From: JAGFIY01 sp964499285
Lineage (GTDB): Bacteria; Bacteroidota; Ignavibacteria; Ignavibacteriales; Melioribacteraceae
Length of the DNA stretch: 64,000 nucleotides
Reading direction: 5' to 3'
NCBI GenBank assembly: GCA_964499285.1
Contig: CAZCLA010000001.1
Location: 1-64,000, forward strand
A program made the position numbers and the translations under genes. This document shows positions 1 through 8,933 of this stretch, piece after piece. The notes under the pieces were generated by a model that ran no database searches, had not been told where the DNA came from, and was given only the letters and a program-made list of their open reading frames with translations. Position 1 is the stretch's first letter; every line of letters begins with the position of its first letter.

Positions 1-486
1 TATGATGATGTTACATTTACCATTGATGATTTTGAGTACTATGAAAACATTCAATATGAAATTGACGCTGAGGGCGCTGGAGAAAGAGAAGTAAGATTAA
101 GACTTATTGTGGATGATAACCTAAATGGAGGATATAGTTATAGTACAATTAAAGCTGATAATTCTGTATTTGCTAAGACATCACTTCCAATGAAAATTGA
201 TTTTATGGGAAGTCTTGAAGTAAAAGAATATAATCTCGCTCAAAACTATCCCAATCCATTCAATCCGAGTACAATAATAAAATATCAAATTCCACAAGCT
301 GGAATTGTAACACTCAAGGTGTACGATATACTTGGAAGAGAAGTAACAACACTCGTAAATAAACACCAAAATATAGGTAGATACGAAGTTGAGTTTAATG
401 CGAGTAAATTATCGAGTGGAATTTACATTTATCAGCTAAATGCAAACAATTATAGTCAAAGTAAAAAAATGATTTTGATGAAATAA
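1..486 (+). CDS. Secreted protein, C-terminal part with T9SS type A sorting domain (partial)
   Basis: The reading frame is open from the first base, so only the last 161 residues of a longer protein are present. The final ~80 residues form a type A T9SS C-terminal domain: the NYPNPFNPST signature, a strand ending IKYQIP, the segment LKVYDILGREVTTLV, and a terminal KKMILMK. In the known system this domain directs export across the outer membrane and is removed or used for surface attachment. The residues before it are strand-like and give no family assignment. A hairpin terminator follows the stop within 25 bases, so this is the last gene of its transcript. Nothing can be said about catalytic function without the upstream sequence. 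Confidence 0.85.
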   Translation, partial: YDDVTFTIDDFEYYENIQYEIDAEGAGEREVRLRLIVDDNLNGGYSYSTIKADNSVFAKTSLPMKIDFMGSLEVKEYNLAQNYPNPFNPSTIIKYQIPQAGIVTLKVYDILGREVTTLVNKHQNIGRYEVEFNASKLSSGIYIYQLNANNYSQSKKMILMK

Positions 487-507
487 TCCTTACTTCCTGT
501 AAAAATA

Positions 508-540
508 AAAAGCCGTGCAATTATTTTGTGCGGCTTTTCT
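508..540 (+). terminator. Rho-independent terminator after the first T9SS gene
   Basis: AAAAGCCG and CGGCTTTT form a stem, extended inward by two G-U pairs and CAA/TTG around a short AT loop, followed by a T-rich run. It lies about 20 bases after the stop codon at 486. Confidence 0.75.
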
Positions 541-577
541 TATTTTAGAAGTATCATAATTTAGTTTTGAGAATCAT

Positions 578-1369
578 GTGCTTAATTGGCTTCTAAAAGA
601 ACTGAAACTCTTCCGGGATCAACTTAAAAGCTCCGATAAAAAAGTTGTAAGTATTCTAGTCTCTGTAGCTTTATTCCAGACATTATCCTGGTATTTTTTC
701 TCAAGAAGATTCTTTAGAGAAAATTTATCATCACAATTTTTTACAGGCAGCGATAATCTAAAACTGAATGAATATCTTTACTGGTTTATTGGTGAAACAA
801 TCCCGCTTTTCATTCTACCGCTTTCAATAATAAAGTTTTTATTCAAAGAGAAAATTAGAGATTATGGAGTTAGTGCAGGAAATATTTCTCTTGGCATTAA
901 GTACACAATTCTTTTCTCGATTGTTATGATTATTATTGTTTGGTTCAGTTCAGCAAATGCAGAGTTTGCCGGACGTTATCCTCATATTCAAGAAGCAAAA
1001 ATGAATTGGACAATCTTTTTTATTTATGAACTTGGAATGCTCATTTACATGTTTAACTGGGAGTTTGTTTGGCGTGGTTACATGATGTTCGGACTTGAAG
1101 AGAAATTCGGATTCTATGCAATATTTATTCAGATGATTCCATTTGTTATCTTGCATAACGGCAAACCGTTCCTTGAAACTTTCGGAGCTATTTTTGGTGG
1201 AATCGCTCTTGGTTTCCTCGCATACAGAACACGTTCTGTTTTTTACCCGGTTCTTGTGCATTTTGTAACTATGTTTTCTATCGACTTCTTTTCAGTGTTG
1301 AGATCCAGAACAAATGAACTTGGAATTTCGCCGAAGTCGCTATACAACATAATTGAAAAATTATTTTGA
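578..1369 (+). CDS. CPBP (CAAX/Abi) family integral membrane protein, atypical motif 1
   Basis: A 263-residue membrane protein with about six to seven hydrophobic segments and the layout of CPBP intramembrane metalloproteases (CAAX prenyl protease/bacteriocin-processing family). Motif 1, normally EExxxR, is present as WEFVWRG (E162, R166) with the first Glu replaced by Trp. Motif 2 (FxxxH) is F189-H193 and motif 3 begins at H228, lacking the usual Asn. Metal binding may be retained, but activity is uncertain. The start is GTG at 578; an in-frame stop at 557 rules out a longer product. A TAGTTTTG box at 562-569 fits the Bacteroidota -7 consensus but lies very close to the start. No bacteriocin-like neighbour is visible; the gene sits 27 bases before pdxJ. 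Confidence 0.7.
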   Translation: MLNWLLKELKLFRDQLKSSDKKVVSILVSVALFQTLSWYFFSRRFFRENLSSQFFTGSDNLKLNEYLYWFIGETIPLFILPLSIIKFLFKEKIRDYGVSAGNISLGIKYTILFSIVMIIIVWFSSANAEFAGRYPHIQEAKMNWTIFFIYELGMLIYMFNWEFVWRGYMMFGLEEKFGFYAIFIQMIPFVILHNGKPFLETFGAIFGGIALGFLAYRTRSVFYPVLVHFVTMFSIDFFSVLRSRTNELGISPKSLYNIIEKLF

Positions 1370-1396
1370 TTTTAAGTATAAAAGAAAGGTATAAAT

Positions 1397-2116
1397 ATGA
1401 AATTTACATTAAACGTTGATCACGTAGCTACATTAAGAAATGTTAGGGGAGAAACTGTTCCCGATCCGGTTACTTTTGCATTGATGGCAGAGCAGTTCGG
1501 TATTGACGGTATTGTTGTTCATCTTCGAGAAGATAGAAGACATATTACCGAAAGAGATGTAAGACTTTTAAGAGAATTGATCACGACAAAACTTGATCTC
1601 GAAATGGCAGCCGAAGAAGAAATAATAAAAATTGCACTCGACGTTCAGCCGGAACTTGCAACGCTCGTACCGGAAAAACGTGAAGAACTGACGACCGAAG
1701 GAGGTTTAAACGTTATTGACAACCAAGAAAAACTTAAGAAGACTATCGCAATCCTTCACGACGGTGAGATTCCGGTTTCACTTTTTGTCGAGCCGGAGAT
1801 TTTGCAAATTGATGTTTCCTCGGAAATCGGAGCAGATATAATAGAAATTCACACTGGTAATTTTGCAAATGCCGTAAGTGAAGAAGAGATGTTTGAAGAA
1901 CTTGATAGAATTGCACTTGCTGTTCAGCATGCTAAAAAACTTGGGTTGGGAGTTAATGCCGGTCATGGATTAAATTACAACAACATGAAAGAGTTTGTTG
2001 CGGTTGAGGGCATTGACGAGGTAAGTATCGGTCATGCAGTTATTGCACGTGCATTATTTGTAGGACTTGAACAAGCAATTTCAGATATGCGTTACTTAAT
2101 TGATGGTGTTGAATAA
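1397..2116 (+). CDS. pdxJ: Pyridoxine 5'-phosphate synthase
   Basis: PdxJ condenses 3-amino-2-oxopropyl phosphate (1-amino-acetone 3-phosphate) with 1-deoxy-D-xylulose 5-phosphate to give pyridoxine 5'-phosphate, the last ring-closing step of the DXP-dependent vitamin B6 route in the cytoplasm. The 239-residue length matches the family. Recognisable segments are the N-terminal strand with LNVDHVATLRN, the phosphate/metal region GIVVHLREDRRHI, the ELATLVPEKR segment, EIHTGNFA, and the C-terminal GLGVNAGHGLNY and EVSIGHAVIARAL, all typical of this TIM-barrel enzyme. A GAAAGG ribosome-binding sequence precedes the ATG. The next gene starts inside or just after the 3' end, suggesting co-transcription. 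Confidence 0.95.
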   Translation: MKFTLNVDHVATLRNVRGETVPDPVTFALMAEQFGIDGIVVHLREDRRHITERDVRLLRELITTKLDLEMAAEEEIIKIALDVQPELATLVPEKREELTTEGGLNVIDNQEKLKKTIAILHDGEIPVSLFVEPEILQIDVSSEIGADIIEIHTGNFANAVSEEEMFEELDRIALAVQHAKKLGLGVNAGHGLNYNNMKEFVAVEGIDEVSIGHAVIARALFVGLEQAISDMRYLIDGVE

Positions 2117-3865
2117 AAGTATGTTTACGAGATATTTATTTATTGTCAGTATATTTTACTTAATTATCGGTATCGATCTTGCTGCACAATTTCAGAATAT
2201 CCGTGTGAGCAATGTGGAAAGCAAAAGACCGGAAGAGGTCACGATCGCCATCAACAGGCAAAATCCACTCCAAATAGCAGCCGGAGCCAATATTGATTAT
2301 TTCTATATCTCGGAAGATGGAGGATTTAACTGGGTTGAACAGCGATTAAACTCAACTCTTGGAGTTTGGGGCGACCCTAGTGTTATCTATGATAATGACG
2401 GCAACCTTTACTTTGCTCATCTTTCAAATCCAGATCCGCTGGTTGGAGGTTACTGGATTGATAGAATAGTCGTTCAAAAATCAACTGACAACGGATTGAG
2501 TTGGAATGATGGTGCAGGCGTTGGTTTTAGATTCCCGGCTAATCAGGATAAGGAGTGGCTGGCTGTTGATCGGACTCAAAGTCCTTATCGTGATAACATC
2601 TATTTAACGTGGACTGAGTTCGATGATTACGGCAGTGAAATTCCTGATGACAGCAGCCGAATTATGTTCAGCAAATCTACAGATTCGGGAATTACTTGGA
2701 CTGAATCTTTTGCCATAAGTGATGTCAGCGGCAATTGTATCGATAGTGACGAGACGGTTGAAGGAGCAGTCCCTTGTGTCGGTCCCAACGGTGAAATTTA
2801 TGTAAGCTGGTCAGGTCCTCTTGGTATTGTGTTTGATAAATCTATCGATGGAGGCAATACATTCGGCGAGGATATTCATGTTATTAATCTCTCAAAAGGC
2901 TGGGATTTAGATGTTCCCGGTATTTACCGTTGCAACGGTATGCCTGTTACTGCTTGTGATAACAGCAATTCACAATATAAAGGTGATATTTATATTAACT
3001 GGGCTGACCAAAGAAGTCGTGAAGGAGATACTGATATTTATTTAATTAAATCAACTGACGGCGGTAAAACGTGGACACAATTTAGAAAAGTAAATGATGA
3101 TATCACTAACCGACATCAGTTTTTTACTTGGATGACAATCGATCAAGTTTCGGGTTTTATTTATATCATCTTTTATGATAGAAGAAATACACAAGATGTA
3201 TATACCGATGTTTATTTGGCAAGAAGTACTGACGGCGGAAATACTTTCACAAATCATAAGATTAATTCCGAAACNNNNNNNNNNNNNNNNNNNNNNNNNN
3301 NNNNNNNNNNNNNNNNNNNNNNNNNNNNNNNNNNNNNNNNNNNNNNNNNNNNNNNNNNNNNNNNNNNNNNNNNNCAAGAAGTACTGACGGCGGAAATACT
3401 TTCACAAATCATAAGATTAATTCCGAAACATTTGCAACTAACAAAGGTGTTTTCTTTGGAGATTACATAAACATTGACGCACATAACGGGAAAATTTACC
3501 CGATCTGGACCGTGATGAACGGCATTGACCTTAGTGTTTGGATGACTGTTATTGATGATTCGGAGTTGATTACCAATGTCGATGAAGAGTATATGATAAT
3601 TGATGAATATCAACTTTTGCAAAATTATCCTAATCCTTTCAATCCTATAACAACTATTAGTTTTACTGTGCCCGAAGATCAATATGTAAGAATTAATATA
3701 TATGATTTGTCGGGGAGTAAAATAGATGTTTTGACGGATAGATATTACAATAAGGGAATTTATGAAATAGATTTTGATGCGAGTAAACTTTCGAGCGGTA
3801 CTTATTATTACACAATGAATGCCGGTAAATTTACTTCTTCCAAGAAAATGATTCTAATCAAATAA
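2103..3865 (+). CDS. T9SS-secreted BNR/sialidase-like beta-propeller protein, interrupted by a scaffold gap
   Basis: The product has an N-terminal signal peptide, a propeller-like body with at least six Asp-box repeats (SEDGGFNW, STDNGLSW, STDSGITW, SIDGGNTF, STDGGKTW, STDGGNTF) and a C-terminal T9SS type A domain (NYPNPFNP ... KKMILIK). Asp-box proteins include sialidases and many non-enzymatic propellers; I see no complete sialidase Arg triad, so no substrate is claimed. A run of 100 N at 3275-3374 splits the gene and apparently shifts the frame. The 55 bases before the gap are repeated exactly after it; removing 3275-3429 restores one frame of 1608 bases, 535 residues. The start may be ATG 2103 (overlapping pdxJ) or ATG 2121, which begins the signal peptide more compactly. 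Confidence 0.8.
3220..3274 (+). repeat. Left copy of a 55-bp direct repeat bordering the N gap
   Basis: These 55 bases end exactly at the first N and are identical to 3375-3429, which begin exactly after the last N. The position at both contig ends indicates an unmerged assembly overlap, not a biological duplication. Confidence 0.9.
3275..3374. other. Scaffold gap (100 N)
   Basis: Exactly 100 undetermined bases, a common placeholder length for a gap of unknown size. Because the flanks overlap, the true gap is probably negative and no sequence is missing. Confidence 0.95.
3375..3429 (+). repeat. Right copy of the 55-bp direct repeat bordering the N gap
   Basis: Identical to 3220-3274. The codon interrupted at 3274 (AC) continues as ACA when joined to 3430, and the reading frame then runs without a stop to the T9SS domain. 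Confidence 0.9.
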
Positions 3866-3934
3866 AAACAAATGATGTAATTATAAATAGAATAAGCATT
3901 ATAAACACTACTCATATTAAACACCGGCAGATTA

Positions 3935-4732
3935 ATGCGCAAAAGTAATAAAAACTTTAACAGCCTCAGAAAAAAATTAAATTATCATTACCATTATTTC
4001 GATAGTGCAAAAATCTCTCCTGATCCGCTTGAATTTCCTCATCGATTCAATAATGAATTTGATATCGAAATTTCGGCATTTCTTTCATCTGTTTTTGCTT
4101 ATGGTAATATAAGACAGATAATCAACACTCTCGAAATTTTACATAATCAATTGGGGGCATCGCCTTACGATTTTATGATTAATTCTAAATCGATGGATTT
4201 TTATAAACTTGCCTCCAAACTGAATCACAGGTTTTATGATAGTAATGATGTTGAAGCGCTTCTCAACACTCTTCGCCGCGTTTATAAGGAAGACGGCAGT
4301 TTAAAGCGATTATTTTTATTGTATTATTTTGACACTGATACAAATATTAAATACGGTCTTTCGAGATTTTCTCAAAACTTATTGGATACCGCCCTTCACT
4401 TTTCTAAACCGACTCATGGATTAAAATTCATGTTCCCCGATCCGGTTAAAGGAAGTTCGTGCAAAAGAATGAATTTATTCCTTAGATGGATGGTAAGAAA
4501 TGACGATTTAGATTTTGGATTATGGGGAGAGATTGACACATCAAAATTAATTATCCCGGTGGATACGCATGTTGCAAAAATCTGTAAGCAACTGAAATTG
4601 ACAAAGCGAAAAATTGCCGACTGGAAAATGGCGGAAGAGATAACGGAAAACTTAAAGTTGTTTGACGAAAAGGACCCTGTCAAATACGATTTTGCAATTT
4701 GCCATATCGGAATTAGAAAAATGGATTTTTAA
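3935..4732 (+). CDS. TIGR02757 (DUF2400) family protein
   Basis: A 265-residue cytoplasmic protein matching the conserved TIGR02757 family of unknown function, widespread in Bacteroidota and relatives. Family marks seen are DPLEFPHRF near the N-terminus, FLSSVFAYGN, GSSCKRMNLFLRWMVR in the middle, LIIPVDTHVAKICKQLKL, and the C-terminal PVKYDFAICHIGI. The PVDTHVAKIC segment resembles the helix-hairpin-helix-GPD fold of endonuclease III-type glycosylases, so a DNA-related role is conceivable, but this is inference from resemblance. The gene ends in a 4-base convergent overlap with the minus-strand gene that follows. Confidence 0.8.
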   Translation: MRKSNKNFNSLRKKLNYHYHYFDSAKISPDPLEFPHRFNNEFDIEISAFLSSVFAYGNIRQIINTLEILHNQLGASPYDFMINSKSMDFYKLASKLNHRFYDSNDVEALLNTLRRVYKEDGSLKRLFLLYYFDTDTNIKYGLSRFSQNLLDTALHFSKPTHGLKFMFPDPVKGSSCKRMNLFLRWMVRNDDLDFGLWGEIDTSKLIIPVDTHVAKICKQLKLTKRKIADWKMAEEITENLKLFDEKDPVKYDFAICHIGIRKMDF

Positions 4733-6798
4733 TTCTGCTCCTCTCCAGATGGTTTGAATAATTTGTCAACTTTATAAATTTTCAATATGTCGGGATTTAT
4801 TCTCGCAAGAATTCTTGCATAGTATTTAACATTTTCGATATCCCTCTGTAGAATTGCTCTTCCGAGTAAGTTCCCGTAACTGATAGTATTGAACCTGTCG
4901 ATTCTAATTGCTTTATTAAAATTTTCTAAAGCTCTTTGATCTTCACCGATCCTGGCATAAACCTCACCAAGCACACGATAAGCCTCAGCAAAGTAATAAG
5001 GTGAAATCCTAATAAGTTCTTCACAGACAGAAACCAATTCGGATAAGTTTTCTCCACGAGATAATCGGTTTAAAACAGTATTATACAAGTTAACAAATTC
5101 GATTTTGAAATTCGGATTTGGAGGAATATCCATCGTATCCGTAGCAAAAACCGTTTCAGGTTTTCTTTTGTATATAGTGAATTGATAGTTCAAATTTTCT
5201 ATTGGCTTAATAAGATATGGATAATATCCGCGTAGAAATTCCTTGTTTGAAAATAAAGCACGTTCGGCTAAAGCACTTGGTTTTAATCCCGTGGAGAAAT
5301 AAAAGAAATCCGGTTTCTGATCCAGAACATACTCTACGTTATAGTTTTTTTCTTTCCAGCCTGTAACTGTTTCGGAAATTTCTTTGATTGGTTTTGGATT
5401 ATGCGCAATTTCTTCATCGGTTAATCCAAGCATATCGATTATTCGAGCTTCACCGGAATAATATGAAAGTGCTCCTATTGTTGTGGCGGCGACAGAAACA
5501 GTTTTGTCACTCTCATCGTTCAAATCTTTGAACCATTCAGCACTAATAATCATTTTATCAATTAAGTTTTTCTCAAGATTAGATTTTTCTTCGACTGTTT
5601 TATAAATCGAAAAATAGTTGAAAGTGCCGACCCCCGCTACAATTAGAAATACTCCGAAATTTATTAGTGGTTTGTATTCTTTTGTCAATTTCGAAATTAA
5701 AATCTCCTTAAGTGCCGAAATAGAAAGAACGAATAAAACAAAAATGAATGGAAGTATTGGGATGAAAAATCTAAATATCGGCAGAACGTCTCCACCGATT
5801 AAGATAATGTATAAAGTATAAATGACCACAATAGAATAGAGTAAACCAAACTTATCACGATTATCATTTTTTCTTAGTAAAAATAATGGAACAATTAAAA
5901 CAATTCCGAGAAGAAGATTTGATACTGCGAATTCTACGAAGTACATAATTCCCGCTGAAATATAATCGATCGAAGTGCCGGACTTTGCATAAAAAGTATT
6001 TGGGAACGGATATCCGTAATAAATCAATCTAAAAATTAACAGCAGAAGATTGGGCAAAACAAAAATTCCCAGTACAATAAGATTTTCTCTTTGCAAAAAA
6101 GAATATTTTAAAGCTTTGAAATCCTTTGCATTGTTGAAGTAAAAATAGATCCACTTATGAAGAAATATAACAACATAAACAAGAATTCCTTCCGGACGTG
6201 TTAAAGCTGCAAGCATTAAAAAAATGTGAGCTCGCTTTTTAATTATATTATTCAAATCATATTTAACGTAGAAATAAATTCCTTGAATAAGAAAATACGA
6301 AAACATCATTGTTTCCATTCCGGAGCCTGCCCAATAATGAACGGCAGAATTGAAAACCAATAGCAGTGCGGGATATAATTCAATTGATGAAAAGCGTGAA
6401 TACCATTTGGATTTTGAATCGTTTAGTTCAATCTTATTTTTTCTCAATTCGTTTGTAAGAAAAACTGAAACGGCGACAACACCAAATCCATATATAATTC
6501 CAAAAATTGATGATACCGAAATTAGATCAAATCCTATTCTTGCCAGAAAAATTAAGTTGATCAGCCACAAAAATCCCGTATAACCTTCAACGTATTCACC
6601 TATGTTAAATACCAATCCGTAACCGTTGATAAAATTTTCCGCATATCTGAAGAAAATGAATGCATCATCCTGCATTCTATCCGACCTAAGTGTAAAATAA
6701 AAGTAAGCCCCAATAGCTGCTAACAATAAAAGGAAAATTATCGAGCCATCTCTATTTGTATCAATTTGAATTTCTTTTTTCTGTTTTTTCTTTGCCAT
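4729..6798 (-). CDS. GT-C-like integral membrane glycosyltransferase with C-terminal TPR
   Basis: A 689-residue membrane protein with roughly a dozen hydrophobic segments. Just after the first one comes QDDAFIFFRYAENF, then GEYVEGYTGFLWL: the acidic DD pair and this loop are characteristic of GT-C enzymes related to ArnT/AftB, which move sugars from polyprenyl-phosphate donors on the outer face of the inner membrane. A second family-like segment, ARIIDMLGLTDEEIA, lies in the soluble region. The last ~100 residues contain a TPR-like pair (RVLGEVYARIGEDQRALENF), unusual for the family and perhaps a docking site. Acceptor and donor are unknown. The gene is divergent from the OPT transporter and overlaps the upstream TIGR02757 gene tail to tail. 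Confidence 0.65.
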   Translation of the reverse strand: MAKKKQKKEIQIDTNRDGSIIFLLLLAAIGAYFYFTLRSDRMQDDAFIFFRYAENFINGYGLVFNIGEYVEGYTGFLWLINLIFLARIGFDLISVSSIFGIIYGFGVVAVSVFLTNELRKNKIELNDSKSKWYSRFSSIELYPALLLVFNSAVHYWAGSGMETMMFSYFLIQGIYFYVKYDLNNIIKKRAHIFLMLAALTRPEGILVYVVIFLHKWIYFYFNNAKDFKALKYSFLQRENLIVLGIFVLPNLLLLIFRLIYYGYPFPNTFYAKSGTSIDYISAGIMYFVEFAVSNLLLGIVLIVPLFLLRKNDNRDKFGLLYSIVVIYTLYIILIGGDVLPIFRFFIPILPFIFVLFVLSISALKEILISKLTKEYKPLINFGVFLIVAGVGTFNYFSIYKTVEEKSNLEKNLIDKMIISAEWFKDLNDESDKTVSVAATTIGALSYYSGEARIIDMLGLTDEEIAHNPKPIKEISETVTGWKEKNYNVEYVLDQKPDFFYFSTGLKPSALAERALFSNKEFLRGYYPYLIKPIENLNYQFTIYKRKPETVFATDTMDIPPNPNFKIEFVNLYNTVLNRLSRGENLSELVSVCEELIRISPYYFAEAYRVLGEVYARIGEDQRALENFNKAIRIDRFNTISYGNLLGRAILQRDIENVKYYARILARINPDILKIYKVDKLFKPSGEEQN

Positions 6799-6874
6799 TA
6801 AAATTCAACTAAAAATTTTGAAGTCATCAAATATATTAAAACTCGTTTTCGATTCACAATTTGAAGCTAGCTTC

Positions 6875-6897
6875 TTTGTGAACTGATTTTTCACAAA
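6875..6897. promoter_or_regulatory. Inverted repeat in the divergent promoter region
   Basis: TTTGTGAA and TTCACAAA form perfect 8-base arms around a 7-base spacer, midway between the divergently transcribed glycosyltransferase and OPT transporter genes. The position suits an operator; a hairpin followed by TTTTAT is the alternative. Confidence 0.35.
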
Positions 6898-6956
6898 TTT
6901 TATCTTGCATTTCTAAGTGTTTATCGAAATATTTTGTGACATTAATCAATTAATTG

Positions 6957-8918
6957 ATGGGAAGACGTATGAACGAAAATAATTCCTCATCCTTCAAACC
7001 CTATATTTCAGCATCGGATTTCATACCGGAATTTACACCAAAAGCAATTATTTTAGGCGCAATTTTTGGGATCATCTTCGGCGCAGCAACAGTTTATCTC
7101 GGTTTAAAAGTTGGACTCACTGTTTCAGCCTCCATTCCGATTGCTGTTCTTGCAATTTCGGTCTTTAAGAAATTAGGGAAAGCAACAATTCTCGAAAACA
7201 ATATAGTTCAAACAATCGGTTCGGCGGGGGAATCCGTCGCAGCCGGTGTTGTGTTCACTATTCCTGCTCTCTTATTTCTGCCGGGTGGGGAAAATTATTT
7301 TCAATATTTTCAAATATTTATCCTCGCTCTTGTAGGCGGAATCTTAGGTGTGTTGTTTATGATTCCACTCAGAAGATCAATAATCGTTAAGGAACATGGC
7401 AAATTACCTTTTCCGGAAGGAACTGCATGTGCGGATGTACTTATTGCAGGTGAAAAAGGTGGAAAACTAGCGAAGAAAGTTTACTACGGATTAGGAATTG
7501 CATTTTTATATAAAACATTAATGGCATTGTTCGGATTTTGGAAAGACGTTCCAAGATACATTTTTAGCAGAGAATCAGTCCTGCCAAACGGAACTGTTAC
7601 CGGCGAAATTACTCCGGAACTACTTGGCGTTGGATATATAATTGGTCCCAAAATAGCGGGAGTAATGGTAGGGGGCGGCATTCTTTCTTGGTTAGTTTTA
7701 ATTCCACTGATTACACTTTTGGGTGATAATCTGACGACAGTTTTTGCTCCGGCGGAAAAACTTATTTCGGATATGAGCCCTAACGAAATTTGGAGCAATT
7801 ACATTCGATACATAGGTGCAGGTGCCGTTACTTTCGGCGGAATTATTACATTGATTAAATCGTTCCCTACAATTATAAGCGCATTTGGTGATTCCTTCAA
7901 AGATCTTAAGGATACGAGGGCGAATGGCAAGATTGAAAGAAACAGAACTGAAAAAGATATTCCACTTGTGTTCGTTTTGGTCGGAAGTGTTATTCTTATA
8001 GTGTTAATGGCAATCATACCTTCGATTCCGGCAAATTTTCTGTCATCGATTATGATTGTTGTATTTGGATTTTTCTTTGTAACTGTTTCATCCAGAATAG
8101 TCGGTTTGATCGGTTCATCATCAAATCCAATTTCTGGAATGACGATAGCAACCTTGATGGCTACAGCATTAATCTTTGTTGCTGTTGGTTGGACAGGTGA
8201 ATTTTATCAGCCGATTGTTCTTGTAGTTGGATCAATAGTTTGTATAGCATCCGCAAACGCCGGTGCTACTTCGCAGGACTTAAAAACCGGATACATCGTT
8301 GGCGCAACACCAATAAAACAGCAGATTGGATTGATGATAGGCGTACTTGCCTCGGTTGTGGTAATTGGATTTACAATAATTATGTTGAATGATATTTTAA
8401 CAATTGGATCTAACCAGCTTCCTGCACCTCAGGCAACATTGATGGCAACAGTAATCAAAGGATTGCTTAGTCAGAATCTCCCTTGGGGATTGGTCATTGT
8501 AGGTATGGGGATTGCAGCCGTGATGGAATTAAGCGGGGTACGTTCTCTTCCGTTCGCTGTCGGTGCATATCTTCCTCTTTCTGTGACTTCGCCGATTTTT
8601 ATTGGAGGTCTGGTAAAGTTTATTGTAGATAAAATGAAAAAGAACAAAGAAGGTGAGTCGGAAATCGGTCCAGGTGCTCTGCTAAGCTCTGGTTTGATTG
8701 CCGGAGGTGCTTTAACGGGAATCTTAATTGCATCGCTTAAAGGTATAATTATTGAGAAAGATCCCGGCGGAGTGGAAATTTCACTTTTCGATAAATTAAA
8801 TACGGGAATAGCGGAAAGTATGGGAGCAACCGGAGACTTAATTTCGTTAATTCTGTTTTTAGGGTTAGCCCTGCTGCTGTTCAGCTTTGCAAAACAGAAA
8901 GAAGAAAAAATAATTTAA
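6957..8918 (+). CDS. OPT family oligopeptide transporter
   Basis: A 653-residue multi-pass inner-membrane protein of the oligopeptide transporter family (proton-coupled peptide or metal-chelate uptake). The N-terminal region shows FTPKAIILGAIFG, GAATVYLGLKVGLTVSASIP and NNIVQTIGSAGESVAAG, strongly typical of bacterial OPT proteins, followed by PFPEGTACADVLIAGE. The C-terminal half repeats the pore-type motif with SANAGATSQDLKTG. It opens a tightly spaced operon with an MFS carrier, a PqqD-like protein, an outer-membrane protein and an aminopeptidase, which supports peptide uptake. Possible starts are ATG 6957 and ATG 6969; the latter has GGGAAG just upstream, while the former lies in a 14-base palindrome (6945-6958). 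Confidence 0.9.
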   Translation: MGRRMNENNSSSFKPYISASDFIPEFTPKAIILGAIFGIIFGAATVYLGLKVGLTVSASIPIAVLAISVFKKLGKATILENNIVQTIGSAGESVAAGVVFTIPALLFLPGGENYFQYFQIFILALVGGILGVLFMIPLRRSIIVKEHGKLPFPEGTACADVLIAGEKGGKLAKKVYYGLGIAFLYKTLMALFGFWKDVPRYIFSRESVLPNGTVTGEITPELLGVGYIIGPKIAGVMVGGGILSWLVLIPLITLLGDNLTTVFAPAEKLISDMSPNEIWSNYIRYIGAGAVTFGGIITLIKSFPTIISAFGDSFKDLKDTRANGKIERNRTEKDIPLVFVLVGSVILIVLMAIIPSIPANFLSSIMIVVFGFFFVTVSSRIVGLIGSSSNPISGMTIATLMATALIFVAVGWTGEFYQPIVLVVGSIVCIASANAGATSQDLKTGYIVGATPIKQQIGLMIGVLASVVVIGFTIIMLNDILTIGSNQLPAPQATLMATVIKGLLSQNLPWGLVIVGMGIAAVMELSGVRSLPFAVGAYLPLSVTSPIFIGGLVKFIVDKMKKNKEGESEIGPGALLSSGLIAGGALTGILIASLKGIIIEKDPGGVEISLFDKLNTGIAESMGATGDLISLILFLGLALLLFSFAKQKEEKII

Positions 8919-8933
8919 CCGGATAAAAATAAT

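Noticed and set aside
3254..3682. Minus-strand and extra plus-strand ORFs around the N gap
   Set aside because: They run through the undetermined bases and lie opposite or out of frame to the Asp-box gene, whose frame is restored when the duplicated 55 bases are merged.
6945..6958. Palindrome ATCAATTAATTGAT at the OPT gene start
   Set aside because: A 14-base AT-rich palindrome is expected several times by chance in this window and it overlaps a possible start codon; it is mentioned only in the gene entry.
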